Shown here one piece after another: positions 8,842 to 15,692 of a stretch of 27,250 bases of DNA. How positions within the stretch are numbered: position 1 is the stretch's first letter; each line of letters opens with the position of its first letter. The notes under the pieces were generated by a model. The model saw only the letters and a list, made by a program, of their open reading frames with translations. It searched no databases and was not told where the DNA came from. Both the position numbers and the translations under genes were made by a program. This stretch comes from UBA6183 sp964545895 (GTDB lineage Bacteria > Bacteroidota > Bacteroidia > UKL13-3): positions 1 to 27,250 of the forward strand of contig CAZJHS010000039.1 in the NCBI GenBank assembly GCA_964545895.1. Reading direction: 5' to 3'.

Positions 8842-10179
8842 ATGGCCACCAAGAAAGCAACCGAACGAAAAATCTTTGTTTTAGATACTTCAGTTATCTT
8901 GTACGATCATAAATGTATCAATAACTTCCAAGAGCATGATGTGGCCATACCCATTACCGTGCTGGAGGAGTTAGATAATTTTAAAAAAGGTAACGACACT
9001 ATTAATTTTGAAGCACGTGAGTTTATTCGTTTTTTAGATAAACTTTCGGGGCAATATACCCTTAGCGACTGGATTCCGATTAATGGCCGCGGACGTGGAA
9101 AATTTAAAGTACAATTTAACGAACGACCCGATGTAGATGCCGAAAAAGTATTTGGAGAACGCAAAGCAGATCACCGAATTTTAAATGCTGCATTGGTAAT
9201 ACAGGCCGAAGAAAAAAATCGTAAGGTGGTAATGGTTACCAAAGATGTTAACCTGCGCCTTAAAGCCAAAGCACTTAACCTTACTGCCGAGGATTACGAA
9301 ACTGGAAAGATTAAAAACCTTGATGCCATTAACTCGGGCATTACCAATGTAGAAGGTGTAAAGCAAAGTGTAATTGATTTAATTTATGCTGATGGTTTTG
9401 TAAGCTACGATTTGCTGTTTAAACAAAAGCCTGCCGCTAATCATTACTTTGTATTACGCAATAACAAAACCAGTGTACTGTGTTTTTACAACCCCGAAAA
9501 CGAAAGCATTGAACGCATTGATAAACGCACTGCACATGGCATAAAACCACGCAATGCCGAACAAACATTTGCTATGCATGCTGTACTTAATCCTAAAGTT
9601 TCGTTGGTAAGTATACAAGGTGTAGCTGGTACAGGTAAAACGTTATTAGCCTTGGCTGCTGCTTTAGAGCAACGCCATAACTACCGCCAAATTTATTTAG
9701 CACGTCCAATTGTGCCTTTGGGCAATAAAGATATTGGCTACTTACCGGGCGATATTAAAAGTAAAATTAACCCATACATGGAACCACTTTGGGATAATTT
9801 AAAACTGATACAAAACCAATGGAAAGAAACCGATAAAGAGTATCAAAAAATTACTGAAATGGTTAACCAAGAAAAGTTAGTGGTTACGCCTTTGGCTTAC
9901 ATTCGTGGACGCAGTTTATCTAACATTTTATTTATTATTGATGAGGCCCAAAACCTTACTCCGCTTGAGGTAAAAACCATTATTACCCGTGCAGGCGAAG
10001 GCAGTAAAATTGTATTTACAGGCGATGTTTTTCAAATTGATACGCCATACTTAGATTCACAATCCAACGGATTAAGTTATTTGATTGACCGCATAAAAGA
10101 CAATCCTATTTATGCCCACATCACACTTGAAAAAGGCGAACGAAGTGAATTGGCTAACATTGCCAACTTATTGTTATAA
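8842..10179 (+). CDS. PIN domain-PhoH ATPase fusion (PhoH2-type)
   Basis: The N-terminal PIN ribonuclease domain (about residues 10-150) starts FVLDTSVILYD with metal-ligand candidate D15, followed by VLEELDNFK. A PhoH ATPase domain fills the C-terminal half, with Walker A GVAGTGKT (260-267), Walker B LFIIDEAQN (D367, E368) and the family block FTGDVFQIDTPYLD. The PIN-PhoH arrangement is the PhoH2 type, reported for other bacteria as an RNA helicase/RNase in toxin-antitoxin-like or RNA-processing contexts. Length 445 is typical. There is no small antitoxin-like ORF immediately upstream; the 164-bp gap separates it from the divergent GSCFA gene. A strong terminator follows at once, so it is monocistronic. 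The cellular role is unproven. Confidence 0.94.
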   Translation: MATKKATERKIFVLDTSVILYDHKCINNFQEHDVAIPITVLEELDNFKKGNDTINFEAREFIRFLDKLSGQYTLSDWIPINGRGRGKFKVQFNERPDVDAEKVFGERKADHRILNAALVIQAEEKNRKVVMVTKDVNLRLKAKALNLTAEDYETGKIKNLDAINSGITNVEGVKQSVIDLIYADGFVSYDLLFKQKPAANHYFVLRNNKTSVLCFYNPENESIERIDKRTAHGIKPRNAEQTFAMHAVLNPKVSLVSIQGVAGTGKTLLALAAALEQRHNYRQIYLARPIVPLGNKDIGYLPGDIKSKINPYMEPLWDNLKLIQNQWKETDKEYQKITEMVNQEKLVVTPLAYIRGRSLSNILFIIDEAQNLTPLEVKTIITRAGEGSKIVFTGDVFQIDTPYLDSQSNGLSYLIDRIKDNPIYAHITLEKGERSELANIANLLL

Positions 10180-10186
10180 CAACACT

Positions 10187-10223
10187 CAAGGCTAGCTTAA
10201 TACAAGCTGGCCTTGTTTTTTTT
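10187..10223 (+). terminator. Rho-independent terminator of the PIN-PhoH gene
   Basis: CAAGGCTAGCTT pairs with AAGCTGGCCTTG (one mismatch) around a 5-nt loop and is followed by eight T. It lies 8 bp after the stop codon. Confidence 0.88.
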
Positions 10224-10303
10224 AGCGTTAATTTTACACGCGTGCAAAACATGTAGATTACGCAGTACAAGCAAATCCTATCTTGCTAAAAATACCTCAA
10301 ACT

Positions 10304-10780
10304 ATGTCATTAAGTAATTTTGAACGCATGTTGCAATTGGCTGATGAAGTTTTTGCCACCAAAAACGATCCCAACCAATTGGATGTAAACCAAGAGGTAA
10401 TTGAGCAATTACAACTGCTGCATCCCAATACTGTTTCGGAAGAAGTAAATACTGATGGACCTATTGCTTGGGTATTGGTTATACCAACCACAATGGAGTT
10501 AATGGAGCAATTTATGGCAGGTAAAATTTCAGAAAACGAATTGCTAAGCCTAACTCCTGCCGATGCATTATTTGAAGTAATTTACCTTTGCTCGGCATTG
10601 GTTTTACCTGAGTTTAGGCGACAAGGCATCACTAAAAAACTTACCCTTGCGGCTATTGATGGTATTAAACAAAAGCATCCCATAACGCATTTATTGGTTT
10701 GGCCATTTACCCCAGAAGGCGATTTAACGGCACAACACCTAGCCCAACTTACAAAGTTAACTTTAGCGAAAAGAACGTAG
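10304..10780 (+). CDS. Probable GNAT-fold acetyltransferase
   Basis: The 158-residue protein from ATG 10304 has one recognisable signature: YLCSALVLPEFRRQGITKKL (about residues 95-114). This matches motif A of GNAT N-acetyltransferases (a beta strand, then V/L-x-P-x-x-R-x-x-G) that binds the acetyl-CoA pyrophosphate. The substrate side is not identifiable. An in-frame TTG at 10283 would add seven residues, but the ATG is preferred. The C-terminus (LLVWPFTPEGDLTAQHLAQL) lacks the usual last GNAT motif, so the protein may be a divergent member. It stands alone between a terminator and the repeat-rich region beginning 4 bp after its stop. Confidence 0.6.
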   Translation: MSLSNFERMLQLADEVFATKNDPNQLDVNQEVIEQLQLLHPNTVSEEVNTDGPIAWVLVIPTTMELMEQFMAGKISENELLSLTPADALFEVIYLCSALVLPEFRRQGITKKLTLAAIDGIKQKHPITHLLVWPFTPEGDLTAQHLAQLTKLTLAKRT

Positions 10781-10784
10781 GAAG

Positions 10785-10829
10785 GTTCTAGTTTTTGGTT
10801 CTTAGTTCTTAGTTTTTAGTTCTTAGTTT
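10785..10829 (+). repeat. Heptanucleotide tandem repeat GTTYTTA (plus orientation)
   Basis: In-phase 7-bp units read GTTTTTG, GTTCTTA, GTTCTTA, GTTTTTA, GTTCTTA (10791-10825), with partial units at either end. The array starts 4 bp after the stop of the GNAT-like gene. A stray GTTTTTA recurs at about 10849. It matches the array at 23427-23465. Confidence 0.85.
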
Positions 10830-10900
10830 CAGCCTCCTCGAGCGTGCAGTTTTTAGTTAAGGGTTTCTCACAGAAAGCACAAAATACCACAGAAGATTTG

Positions 10901-10942
10901 AATCTAGCCTCTAACCTCCAACAGCCAACCTCTAACTTTTAC
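10901..10942 (-). repeat. Heptanucleotide tandem repeat GTTRGAG (minus orientation)
   Basis: On the plus strand the units are AATCTAG, CCTCTAA, CCTCCAA, CAGCCAA, CCTCTAA, CTTTTAC. On the minus strand they read GTTAGAG, GTTGGCT, GTTGGAG, GTTAGAG, GCTAGAT. The array converges with that at 10785-10829 and belongs to the same class as the array at 23574-23629. Confidence 0.75.
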
Positions 10943-10971
10943 CGCAGAGCTACGCAGAGTTTCTCGCAGAG
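10943..10971. repeat. CGCAGAG short interspersed repeats
   Basis: Three exact CGCAGAG copies (10943, 10953, 10965) are spaced 10-12 bp apart. Two related CACAGAA copies lie upstream (near 10870 and 10888). The unit cannot be read in one codon frame and no gene overlaps it. Confidence 0.7.
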
Positions 10972-11299
10972 GCATTGATGCGCAAGATTAAGATTGCTAT
11001 GCAATTGTAGAGGTGTCCCAAATCTCGTTTCTCGCCTCTCATCTCTCCCATTATCTAATTATCTAACCAACCAATTAACTAATTATCCTCTTGTAAATTT
11101 GCTCTCCTTCCTTTATTTTCGATAGATAAACCAACTAAACCCTTATGAAAAAACATACCCTACACGCCCCAAATAATTGTAAAATTTCATCAATTACTAA
11201 AAAATAAAGCGAAACTAAATTTCATCAAAAGGTGCGCAGATAAGTAAGTTAGCGGTAATTCTACTACGACACAGAAAATTTGAAACTGACTATTAAGAA
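10972..11299. other. Non-coding stretch before the lipoprotein gene, with possible cassette boundary
   Basis: No convincing gene is seen. It contains a pyrimidine-rich run of degenerate 7-8 bp units (about 11020-11088), an exact TAAATTTG promoter-like element (11094-11101), and a 20-codon ORF starting MKKHTLHAPNN (11145-11207) that may be the remnant of a signal peptide or chance. A 12-bp direct repeat AAATTTCATCAA occurs at 11182-11193 and 11217-11228. GTTAGCGGTAATT at 11248 resembles the GTTA core at the end of the attC-like site at 12107 and could mark the left edge of an inserted cassette. Confidence 0.5.
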
Positions 11300-11953
11300 A
11301 TGCAAAAAAGAAATTACCTACTTGGACTTTTGATGACAACTATTTTATTGACAAGTTGTAGCTGTTCAAACGGTTCAAAGTTGGCAGACAAAGGAGATAG
11401 GCAAATTATCAACGCAGACAGCATAGAGCTTACAACTTTAGTAAGGAACGTATATGAATGGCATGAGACAAAATACAGAAGAAATGGTTTTCCCTTTAAG
11501 TTCAAAACACCTTCTGATAGCATTTTTACTGGAGTTGACTGGGACGCGTATGCAAAGGACATGGAGGTTTTTAAGGCGACTAACTTTTTCTCCAAAGACT
11601 TTTTTACAGCCCATCGGACACTTGCGTTAAGCGTTGATTCCTCAATTCAAAAAGCGACTATTGAATGGCGGAATATAAACGATGGAATACCTTTATGGGA
11701 TACAGATGCTGACGATTGGTGTGGTTGCCAAGACTACCCTGACAACTATTGGAAAAAGTTAATACTGAACGATTTTAAGATTATAAAAGAAATTGTATCT
11801 TTTAAATGGACTTGGGACGACAAACTCGAAGGAAAATCTCACCAATATGAAATGAAAGCAAAAAGAGAAAATGGAACTTGGAAAATAAGTTACATAGAGG
11901 GTTTCAAATATTATGGGACGGTTGCGGACTATAATAAAACAATGAAAAAATGA
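11300..11953 (+). CDS. Lipoprotein of unknown function, probable cassette cargo
   Basis: The 217-residue product starts with a lipoprotein signal (LLGLLMTTILLTSC, C20) and is expected to sit in the outer or inner membrane facing the periplasm. The mature part begins with VRNVYEWHETKY, has FFSKDFFTAHRTLAL in the middle and ends in a beta-rich GTWKISYIEGFKYYGT. This arrangement resembles small DUF3828-type periplasmic proteins, but I am not certain of the family. Codon choice (many AGA, GGA, ACA, ACT) looks unlike the neighbouring housekeeping-type genes, which prefer ACC, GCC and GGT. It is bounded on the left by a GTTA core and on the right by an attC-like palindrome, consistent with acquisition as a cassette. 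Confidence 0.7.
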   Translation: MQKRNYLLGLLMTTILLTSCSCSNGSKLADKGDRQIINADSIELTTLVRNVYEWHETKYRRNGFPFKFKTPSDSIFTGVDWDAYAKDMEVFKATNFFSKDFFTAHRTLALSVDSSIQKATIEWRNINDGIPLWDTDADDWCGCQDYPDNYWKKLILNDFKIIKEIVSFKWTWDDKLEGKSHQYEMKAKRENGTWKISYIEGFKYYGTVADYNKTMKK

Positions 11954-11981
11954 AAACTAAGGAGACAAACAAAAGATCATC

Positions 11982-12113
11982 CACTAACAGCACATTTGTA
12001 ATAGGCGGGGTTTCGTGCTCCGCAGACAGTTTAGTGATCGCAGAAAGTTTTGTGCTCCGAATAAACATTGGCGGTAAGAGTCCCGCCCATCACAAAGCTG
12101 CAAACCGTTACCA
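11982..12113 (+). repeat. 132-bp attC-like palindrome with internal 18-19 bp tandem repeats
   Basis: The left arm CACTAACAGC...ACATTTGTAATAGGCGGG pairs with the right arm CCCGCCCATCACAAA...GCTGCAAACCGTTACCA. Outer cores are TAAC and GTTA. Between the arms lie three tandem units: GTTTCGTGCTCCGCAGACA (12010-12028), GTTTAGTGATCGCAGAAA (12029-12046) and GTTTTGTGCTCCGAATAAA (12047-12065). The geometry (R''-L''-spacer-L'-R', about 130 bp) is that of an integron attC site following a cassette gene, but the cores agree with the canonical 7-mers only at AAC/GTT. Its boxes recur in the site at 24389-24521. Confidence 0.6.
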
Positions 12114-12139
12114 TCAAACCATTTTATAACCACAAAAAA

Positions 12140-12610
12140 ATGATAGAAACCAACACATTTAGTTTAAGCCCCAAAATGTATTTCCGCATTTCGGTTTGGG
12201 TATTTTACAAACGCAGCAGATTTACTTACCTTGTTTTGTTCATTTTATCGGCATTAATTTTAATGCTTAAGGATTCGCACGATCTAATAAGTTGGATTGT
12301 TTTCGCAGTAGCTCTTGGTGGGCCATTGGTAAGCATCGCCAATATTTATTACTTATCTAACGATAAACGCAATCAGCTGTATTTTGCACCTCAAAAAATA
12401 CAGTTAACCCCCGAAAAAATTATACAAACCACCGAGGCAGGCGTATACAGCGAGGTAGATCTAAACAACATTTTGTTGGTTAAAGAAGAAGCCAAATACT
12501 TGTTACTATTTTTTCCGCAATGGACGTTTTACTACTTAGATAAAAGTGCATTTAAATCGGCCGAAGATTTAGAAACAGCAATAAATTATTTAAACAATCG
12601 CCACAACTAA
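12140..12610 (+). CDS. YcxB-like membrane protein
   Basis: The 156-residue protein has two adjacent transmembrane helices (about residues 28-46 and 50-70). A C-terminal soluble domain carries the YcxB-like pattern: GVYSEVDLNNILLVKEEAKY, then LLLFFPQWTFYYLDKSAF and SAEDLETAINYL. Members of this family are small, widespread and of unknown function. ATG 12140 is chosen; an upstream in-frame start at 12068 would place the N-terminus inside the attC-like palindrome. Codon use looks like the host genes. Its start is 27 bp after the palindrome, so an inserted cassette may have separated it from its original promoter; no exact TAnnTTTG is seen in front. Confidence 0.7.
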   Translation: MIETNTFSLSPKMYFRISVWVFYKRSRFTYLVLFILSALILMLKDSHDLISWIVFAVALGGPLVSIANIYYLSNDKRNQLYFAPQKIQLTPEKIIQTTEAGVYSEVDLNNILLVKEEAKYLLLFFPQWTFYYLDKSAFKSAEDLETAINYLNNRHN

Positions 12611-12651
12611 ATTTAACTGTAATAAGTAACTGGTGTAAAACGGAATGGGCT

Positions 12652-12684
12652 AAAAAAATAGAAGCCCGGACCTCTCCGGGCTTC
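12652..12684 (-). terminator. Rho-independent terminator of the minus-strand small RNA
   Basis: A perfect 10-bp stem GAAGCCCGGA/TCCGGGCTTC has a 4-nt loop. On the minus strand it is followed by TATTTTTTTA; on the plus strand no T run follows. This polarity shows that it serves a minus-strand transcript and not the YcxB-like gene. Confidence 0.85.
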
Positions 12685-12760
12685 ACCCTAGCCTATGAAA
12701 CAAATTGCATCCATACTCAAGAATGCAATATTTTAGATCGAGTTAAGCGTGCAAATGCAC
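12652..12760 (-). ncRNA. Candidate small RNA of about 110 nt
   Basis: On the minus strand a promoter (12765-12795) is followed by three hairpins and a terminator, with no ORF. Hairpin 1 is GTGCATTTGCAC at 12760-12749, at the predicted 5' end. Hairpin 2 is ATTGCAT (12729-12723) paired with ATGCAAT (12710-12704) around a 12-nt loop. Hairpin 3 is the terminator stem at 12684-12661 with a U tract. The segment between hairpins 2 and 3 (about 12703-12685) is single-stranded and contains CATAGGCTAGGGTG. It could be a trans-acting regulator or a known Bacteroidota RNA motif that I cannot name from memory; I make no family assignment. Confidence 0.65.
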
Positions 12761-12764
12761 AACA

Positions 12765-12795
12765 CAAATATAAAGTAGGATTTATAAAATGCAAA
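12765..12795 (-). promoter_or_regulatory. Consensus Bacteroidota promoter for the small RNA
   Basis: On the minus strand, TTTG (12795-12792), a 19-bp spacer and TATATTTG (12772-12765) match the phylum's primary-sigma promoter (-33 TTTG, -7 TAnnTTTG) in both boxes and spacing. It is the only exact two-box match I found in the window. The expected start point is about 12758-12761. Confidence 0.75.
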
Positions 12796-12997
12796 TATCT
12801 CTCATCTTTTTTAAAAGAAATTGGCCTCTATTATGCTCTGCTGCTCATAATCTGCTACTTAAAATACAAATTACCCCAACTCTATTTTAATAATTATTTA
12901 CCTGCCCCCGCTTGTTGGTACAAAGCCTTGGGCCACTCCTCTACCTACACATTCTCTACCCTTCTCCACAACTTGTTGAAATCCATTTTAGCGCAGT

Positions 12998-14164
12998 ATG
13001 TTAAACCAACCTATTTTGCGCTTTGTATTACTTATGATTGAACAATTATTTTTAATGAGCTGGATATTGATTGGCGCGCTAGGCTTAGTTGCGCTAATGC
13101 TGTTGGTGTATTACTTTGGCGTATTTGGCAAATTAGCCTTTTATAAACCTCAACCTGCCTACCGCAACAACACCGAACCTGTTTCTATTATTATTGCTGC
13201 CCGCAACGAAATGGACAATTTGGAGCGTAACCTTATTCCTATTTTGGAGCAAGATTACCCCGATTTTGAAGTGGTGGTAGTAAACGATTGCAGCTGGGAT
13301 GGTAGCCAAGCATGGTTAGAAGAGTTACAAAAAACACAACCACGCCTAAAAGTATCGCAGTTAATTGAGCAAGAAAAATACCCAACAGGTAAAAAGTTTG
13401 CACTAACTATTGGTATTAAAGCCGCTAAATACGACCAATTATTATTTACCGATGCCGATTGTGAACCTACATCAAACCAATGGTTGCGCCTTATGCAAAG
13501 CCAGTTTACCACAGGTAAAGATATTGTATTAGGGTTTTCGCCATACCGCAAACAACCCGGTTTCTTAAATCGTTTTATAAGGTTTGAAACCCTTATTACT
13601 GCTCAGTTTTATTTATCAATGGCCTTAATGGGCAAGCCTTTTATGGGTGTTGGCCGAAACTTAGCTTACCGCAAAGAGTTATTTTTTAAACACAAAGGTT
13701 TCGCTTCACACCAACATATCATGTCGGGCGATGATGATTTATTTGTAAACGAAGCAGCCACATCAACCAACACGGCTATTCAAATTGACCCTGCAGCTTT
13801 TGTATTTACCGATGCTAAAAAAACTTTTAGCAGTTGGAGTAACCAAAAAAGCCGTCACATGAGCACTGGCAAATATTATAAAACAAGTCATAAACGCATG
13901 TTGGGTGCTTATTATGCAGCCATGATGTTGTTTTATGCTTTAGTTGCAGCAAACCTGTTGGTTAATATTTATGCTTGGCCTTTTGTTGTAGGCATTTTTG
14001 CAGTTAAATTTATTTCGCAAACCATTGTGTTTTATCTATCAGGTAAAAAACTAAAATACCAATCGATAGCCTACGGCTTATTGCTGCTTGATTTTGTGTA
14101 TGTGTTTTACTTATTGGTATACGGTACCAAAGGATATTTTACCAAAAACAGAAAACAATGGTAA
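12998..14164 (+). CDS. Membrane-anchored family 2 glycosyltransferase
   Basis: The protein transfers a sugar from a nucleotide-sugar donor at the cytoplasmic face of the inner membrane. An N-terminal TM helix (about residues 18-42) precedes the GT-A domain, which starts VSIIIAARNEMDNLERNL. The donor-binding DxD is D152-A-D154 in LLFTDADCEP. The acceptor-side acidic motif is GDDDLF (D245-D247). The usual QxxRW motif of processive enzymes appears as QKSRH, so the final Trp is replaced. Two or three C-terminal TM helices follow. Length 388 is normal. ATG 12998 is taken; ATG 13034 is possible. It lies 21 bp before rsmG, which has its own promoter-like element. The product glycan is unknown. Confidence 0.88.
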   Translation: MLNQPILRFVLLMIEQLFLMSWILIGALGLVALMLLVYYFGVFGKLAFYKPQPAYRNNTEPVSIIIAARNEMDNLERNLIPILEQDYPDFEVVVVNDCSWDGSQAWLEELQKTQPRLKVSQLIEQEKYPTGKKFALTIGIKAAKYDQLLFTDADCEPTSNQWLRLMQSQFTTGKDIVLGFSPYRKQPGFLNRFIRFETLITAQFYLSMALMGKPFMGVGRNLAYRKELFFKHKGFASHQHIMSGDDDLFVNEAATSTNTAIQIDPAAFVFTDAKKTFSSWSNQKSRHMSTGKYYKTSHKRMLGAYYAAMMLFYALVAANLLVNIYAWPFVVGIFAVKFISQTIVFYLSGKKLKYQSIAYGLLLLDFVYVFYLLVYGTKGYFTKNRKQW

Positions 14165-14173
14165 CCTTTACCC

Positions 14174-14181
14174 TACTTTTG
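14174..14181 (+). promoter_or_regulatory. -7 element TACTTTTG immediately before rsmG
   Basis: An exact TAnnTTTG match lies only 4 nt before the start codon. If used, the rsmG mRNA would be leaderless. No TTTG is found at the usual -33 spacing. Confidence 0.45.
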
Positions 14182-14185
14182 TAAC

Positions 14186-14830
14186 ATGATGCTTGATATT
14201 ATTTTAAAATACTTTCCGGATTTAACTAACGACCAAAAGCAAAAGTTTGAAGCGTTATATGAACTGTATAAAACGGCCAACGAAAAGGTAAATGTAATTT
14301 CGCGTAAAGACATTGACCAACTTTACGAACGCCACATTTTACACTCATTAGCAATTGCCAAATTCGTACAGTTTATTCCGTATACCAAAGTATTAGATTT
14401 AGGCACAGGTGGTGGCTTTCCGGGTATTCCGTTAGCCATTATGTTCCCTGAGGTAAACTTTACTTTGTGCGATAGCATTAGCAAAAAAATTGTAGTGGCC
14501 GAAAGTATAGCCGAGGCTTTAGATTTACAAAATACCGATTTTGTAATTGGCCGTGTAGAGAATTTAAAAGAACAATTTGAATTTATTGTGAGCCGCGCTG
14601 TTGCCCCTATGGAGCAATTATACCGCTGGACACAACATTATATTGACGAGACCGATCGCAACAATAAAATTAACGGTTACATTTTACTTAAAGGTGGCGA
14701 TTTAAAAGACGAAACCAAAGACATTAAACGCATTAACCGCCAACTAAATGTTGACGAGTATGAACTAAGCGGTTGGTTTAGCGAAGACTTTTTTGAAACC
14801 AAAAAATTGGTGTACATCTACAGGTTTTAA
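14186..14830 (+). CDS. rsmG: 16S rRNA (guanine527-N7)-methyltransferase RsmG
   Basis: RsmG (formerly GidB) uses S-adenosylmethionine to methylate G527 in the 530 loop of 16S rRNA in the cytoplasm; loss is known to give low-level streptomycin resistance. The SAM-binding motif VLDLGTGGGFPGIPLA is at residues 68-83 (D71, G73). Upstream is the family block NVISRKDIDQLYERHILHSL, and SRAVAPMEQL marks the catalytic region. At 214 residues the length is typical of the Bacteroidota form. The first of two adjacent ATGs is used. It follows the glycosyltransferase by 21 bp and precedes the MOSC gene by 55 bp, in the same direction. Confidence 0.96.
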   Translation: MMLDIILKYFPDLTNDQKQKFEALYELYKTANEKVNVISRKDIDQLYERHILHSLAIAKFVQFIPYTKVLDLGTGGGFPGIPLAIMFPEVNFTLCDSISKKIVVAESIAEALDLQNTDFVIGRVENLKEQFEFIVSRAVAPMEQLYRWTQHYIDETDRNNKINGYILLKGGDLKDETKDIKRINRQLNVDEYELSGWFSEDFFETKKLVYIYRF

Positions 14831-14867
14831 TACCTGTATTACCCCGTGCATGTTTTACCATAAATAA

Positions 14868-14875
14868 TACCTTTG
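14868..14875 (+). promoter_or_regulatory. -7 element TACCTTTG before the MOSC gene
   Basis: An exact TAnnTTTG match lies 10 nt before the ATG at 14886. The predicted leader is only a few nucleotides long. Confidence 0.45.
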
Positions 14876-14885
14876 TTTGTAAATC

Positions 14886-15671
14886 ATGCAGGTTACCCAA
14901 CTATTCATATATCCCATAAAATCGTTAGGCGGAATTGAGCTTACCCAAAGTGGGGTTACCCAACGCGGCTTACAATATGATAGGCGTTATATGTTGGTTG
15001 ATGAACATGGCCAATTTTTAACCCAACGTACCCTGCATAAATTAGCCCTGTTTAAATTATCTATGCACAACGATGGTTTTGTGGTGCAATATAAAAACCA
15101 GCAACTTTTAGTACCTTTTACCCTGCAAGGCGCAACCCAACAAGTTACCGTTTGGGATGATACCTTAGAAGCCGTGGTTGCTAATGAGCACTACAACCAA
15201 TGGTTTAGTAAGCAATTAAACATGCCCATCAAATTGGTGTACATGCATCAAGCAAGTGTTAGGCCTGTTAACATCAAGTATGCAAATAACAACGAGCAGT
15301 TAAGCTTTGCCGATGGTTATCCCGTTTTGGTAATTAGCGAGGCATCATTAAATAACTTAAACAGTAAGTTAACTAAACCAATTGGTATGGATAGGTTTAG
15401 GCCCAATATTGTGGTTGATGGATTAAGTGCACACCAAGAAGATGAACTAGGCACATTTACCCTGGGCACCACATTGTTTAAAGTAGCCAAGCCATGCGGC
15501 CGTTGTGTAGTAACCACCATAAATCAACAAACTTTACAAACCAGCAAAGAGCCCTTGGCTACTTTGGCCAAATACCGCTTGGCTGGCGATAGCGTGAATT
15601 TTGGCGCTAACACCATTTGCTTGGCCGAAGGTAAAATACAAGTGGGCGATCATTTAATTGTAGGTCATTAG
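14886..15671 (+). CDS. MOSC domain-containing protein (YcbX-like, without ferredoxin domain)
   Basis: The N-terminal MOSC beta-barrel domain starts QVTQLFIYPIKSLGGIEL, with RGLQYDRRYMLVD and FLTQRT next. The MOSC domain follows, with DGYPVLVISEASLNNLN, GMDRFRPNIVV and the molybdenum-cofactor cysteine region KPCGRCVVTT (C204, C207). The family binds molybdenum cofactor and includes mARC/YcbX enzymes that reduce N-hydroxylated compounds in the cytoplasm. At 261 residues it lacks the C-terminal 2Fe-2S ferredoxin domain of E. coli YcbX, so an external electron donor would be needed. No cofactor-biosynthesis genes are in the window. Confidence 0.9.
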   Translation: MQVTQLFIYPIKSLGGIELTQSGVTQRGLQYDRRYMLVDEHGQFLTQRTLHKLALFKLSMHNDGFVVQYKNQQLLVPFTLQGATQQVTVWDDTLEAVVANEHYNQWFSKQLNMPIKLVYMHQASVRPVNIKYANNNEQLSFADGYPVLVISEASLNNLNSKLTKPIGMDRFRPNIVVDGLSAHQEDELGTFTLGTTLFKVAKPCGRCVVTTINQQTLQTSKEPLATLAKYRLAGDSVNFGANTICLAEGKIQVGDHLIVGH

Positions 15672-15692
15672 TTAATTGTTTAGTCCGATTAG

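Noticed and set aside
8842..10179. Toxin-antitoxin locus based on the PIN domain
   Set aside because: The PIN domain is fused to a PhoH ATPase and no small antitoxin-like ORF lies upstream; the gap contains no credible gene.
10785..10971. CRISPR array
   Set aside because: The repeat units are 7 bp, contiguous and degenerate, with no unique spacers and no cas genes nearby.
11145..11207. A 20-codon ORF starting MKKHTL after a TAAATTTG element
   Set aside because: It is too short and lacks a hydrophobic segment or conserved features. It is kept only as a note in the intergenic description.
12068..12139. N-terminal extension of the YcxB-like gene
   Set aside because: These 24 codons lie within the palindrome and the sequence after it, and have no membrane or family similarity. 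ATG 12140 starts just before the recognisable domain.
12661..12684. Terminator of the YcxB-like gene on the plus strand
   Set aside because: The stem is not followed by T on the plus strand. The T run is on the minus-strand side, so it belongs to the minus-strand small RNA.
12695..12736. A 13-codon plus-strand ORF (MKQIASILKNAIF) within the small RNA locus
   Set aside because: It is very short and its codons coincide with the paired stem of hairpin 2. The promoter and terminator are on the opposite strand.
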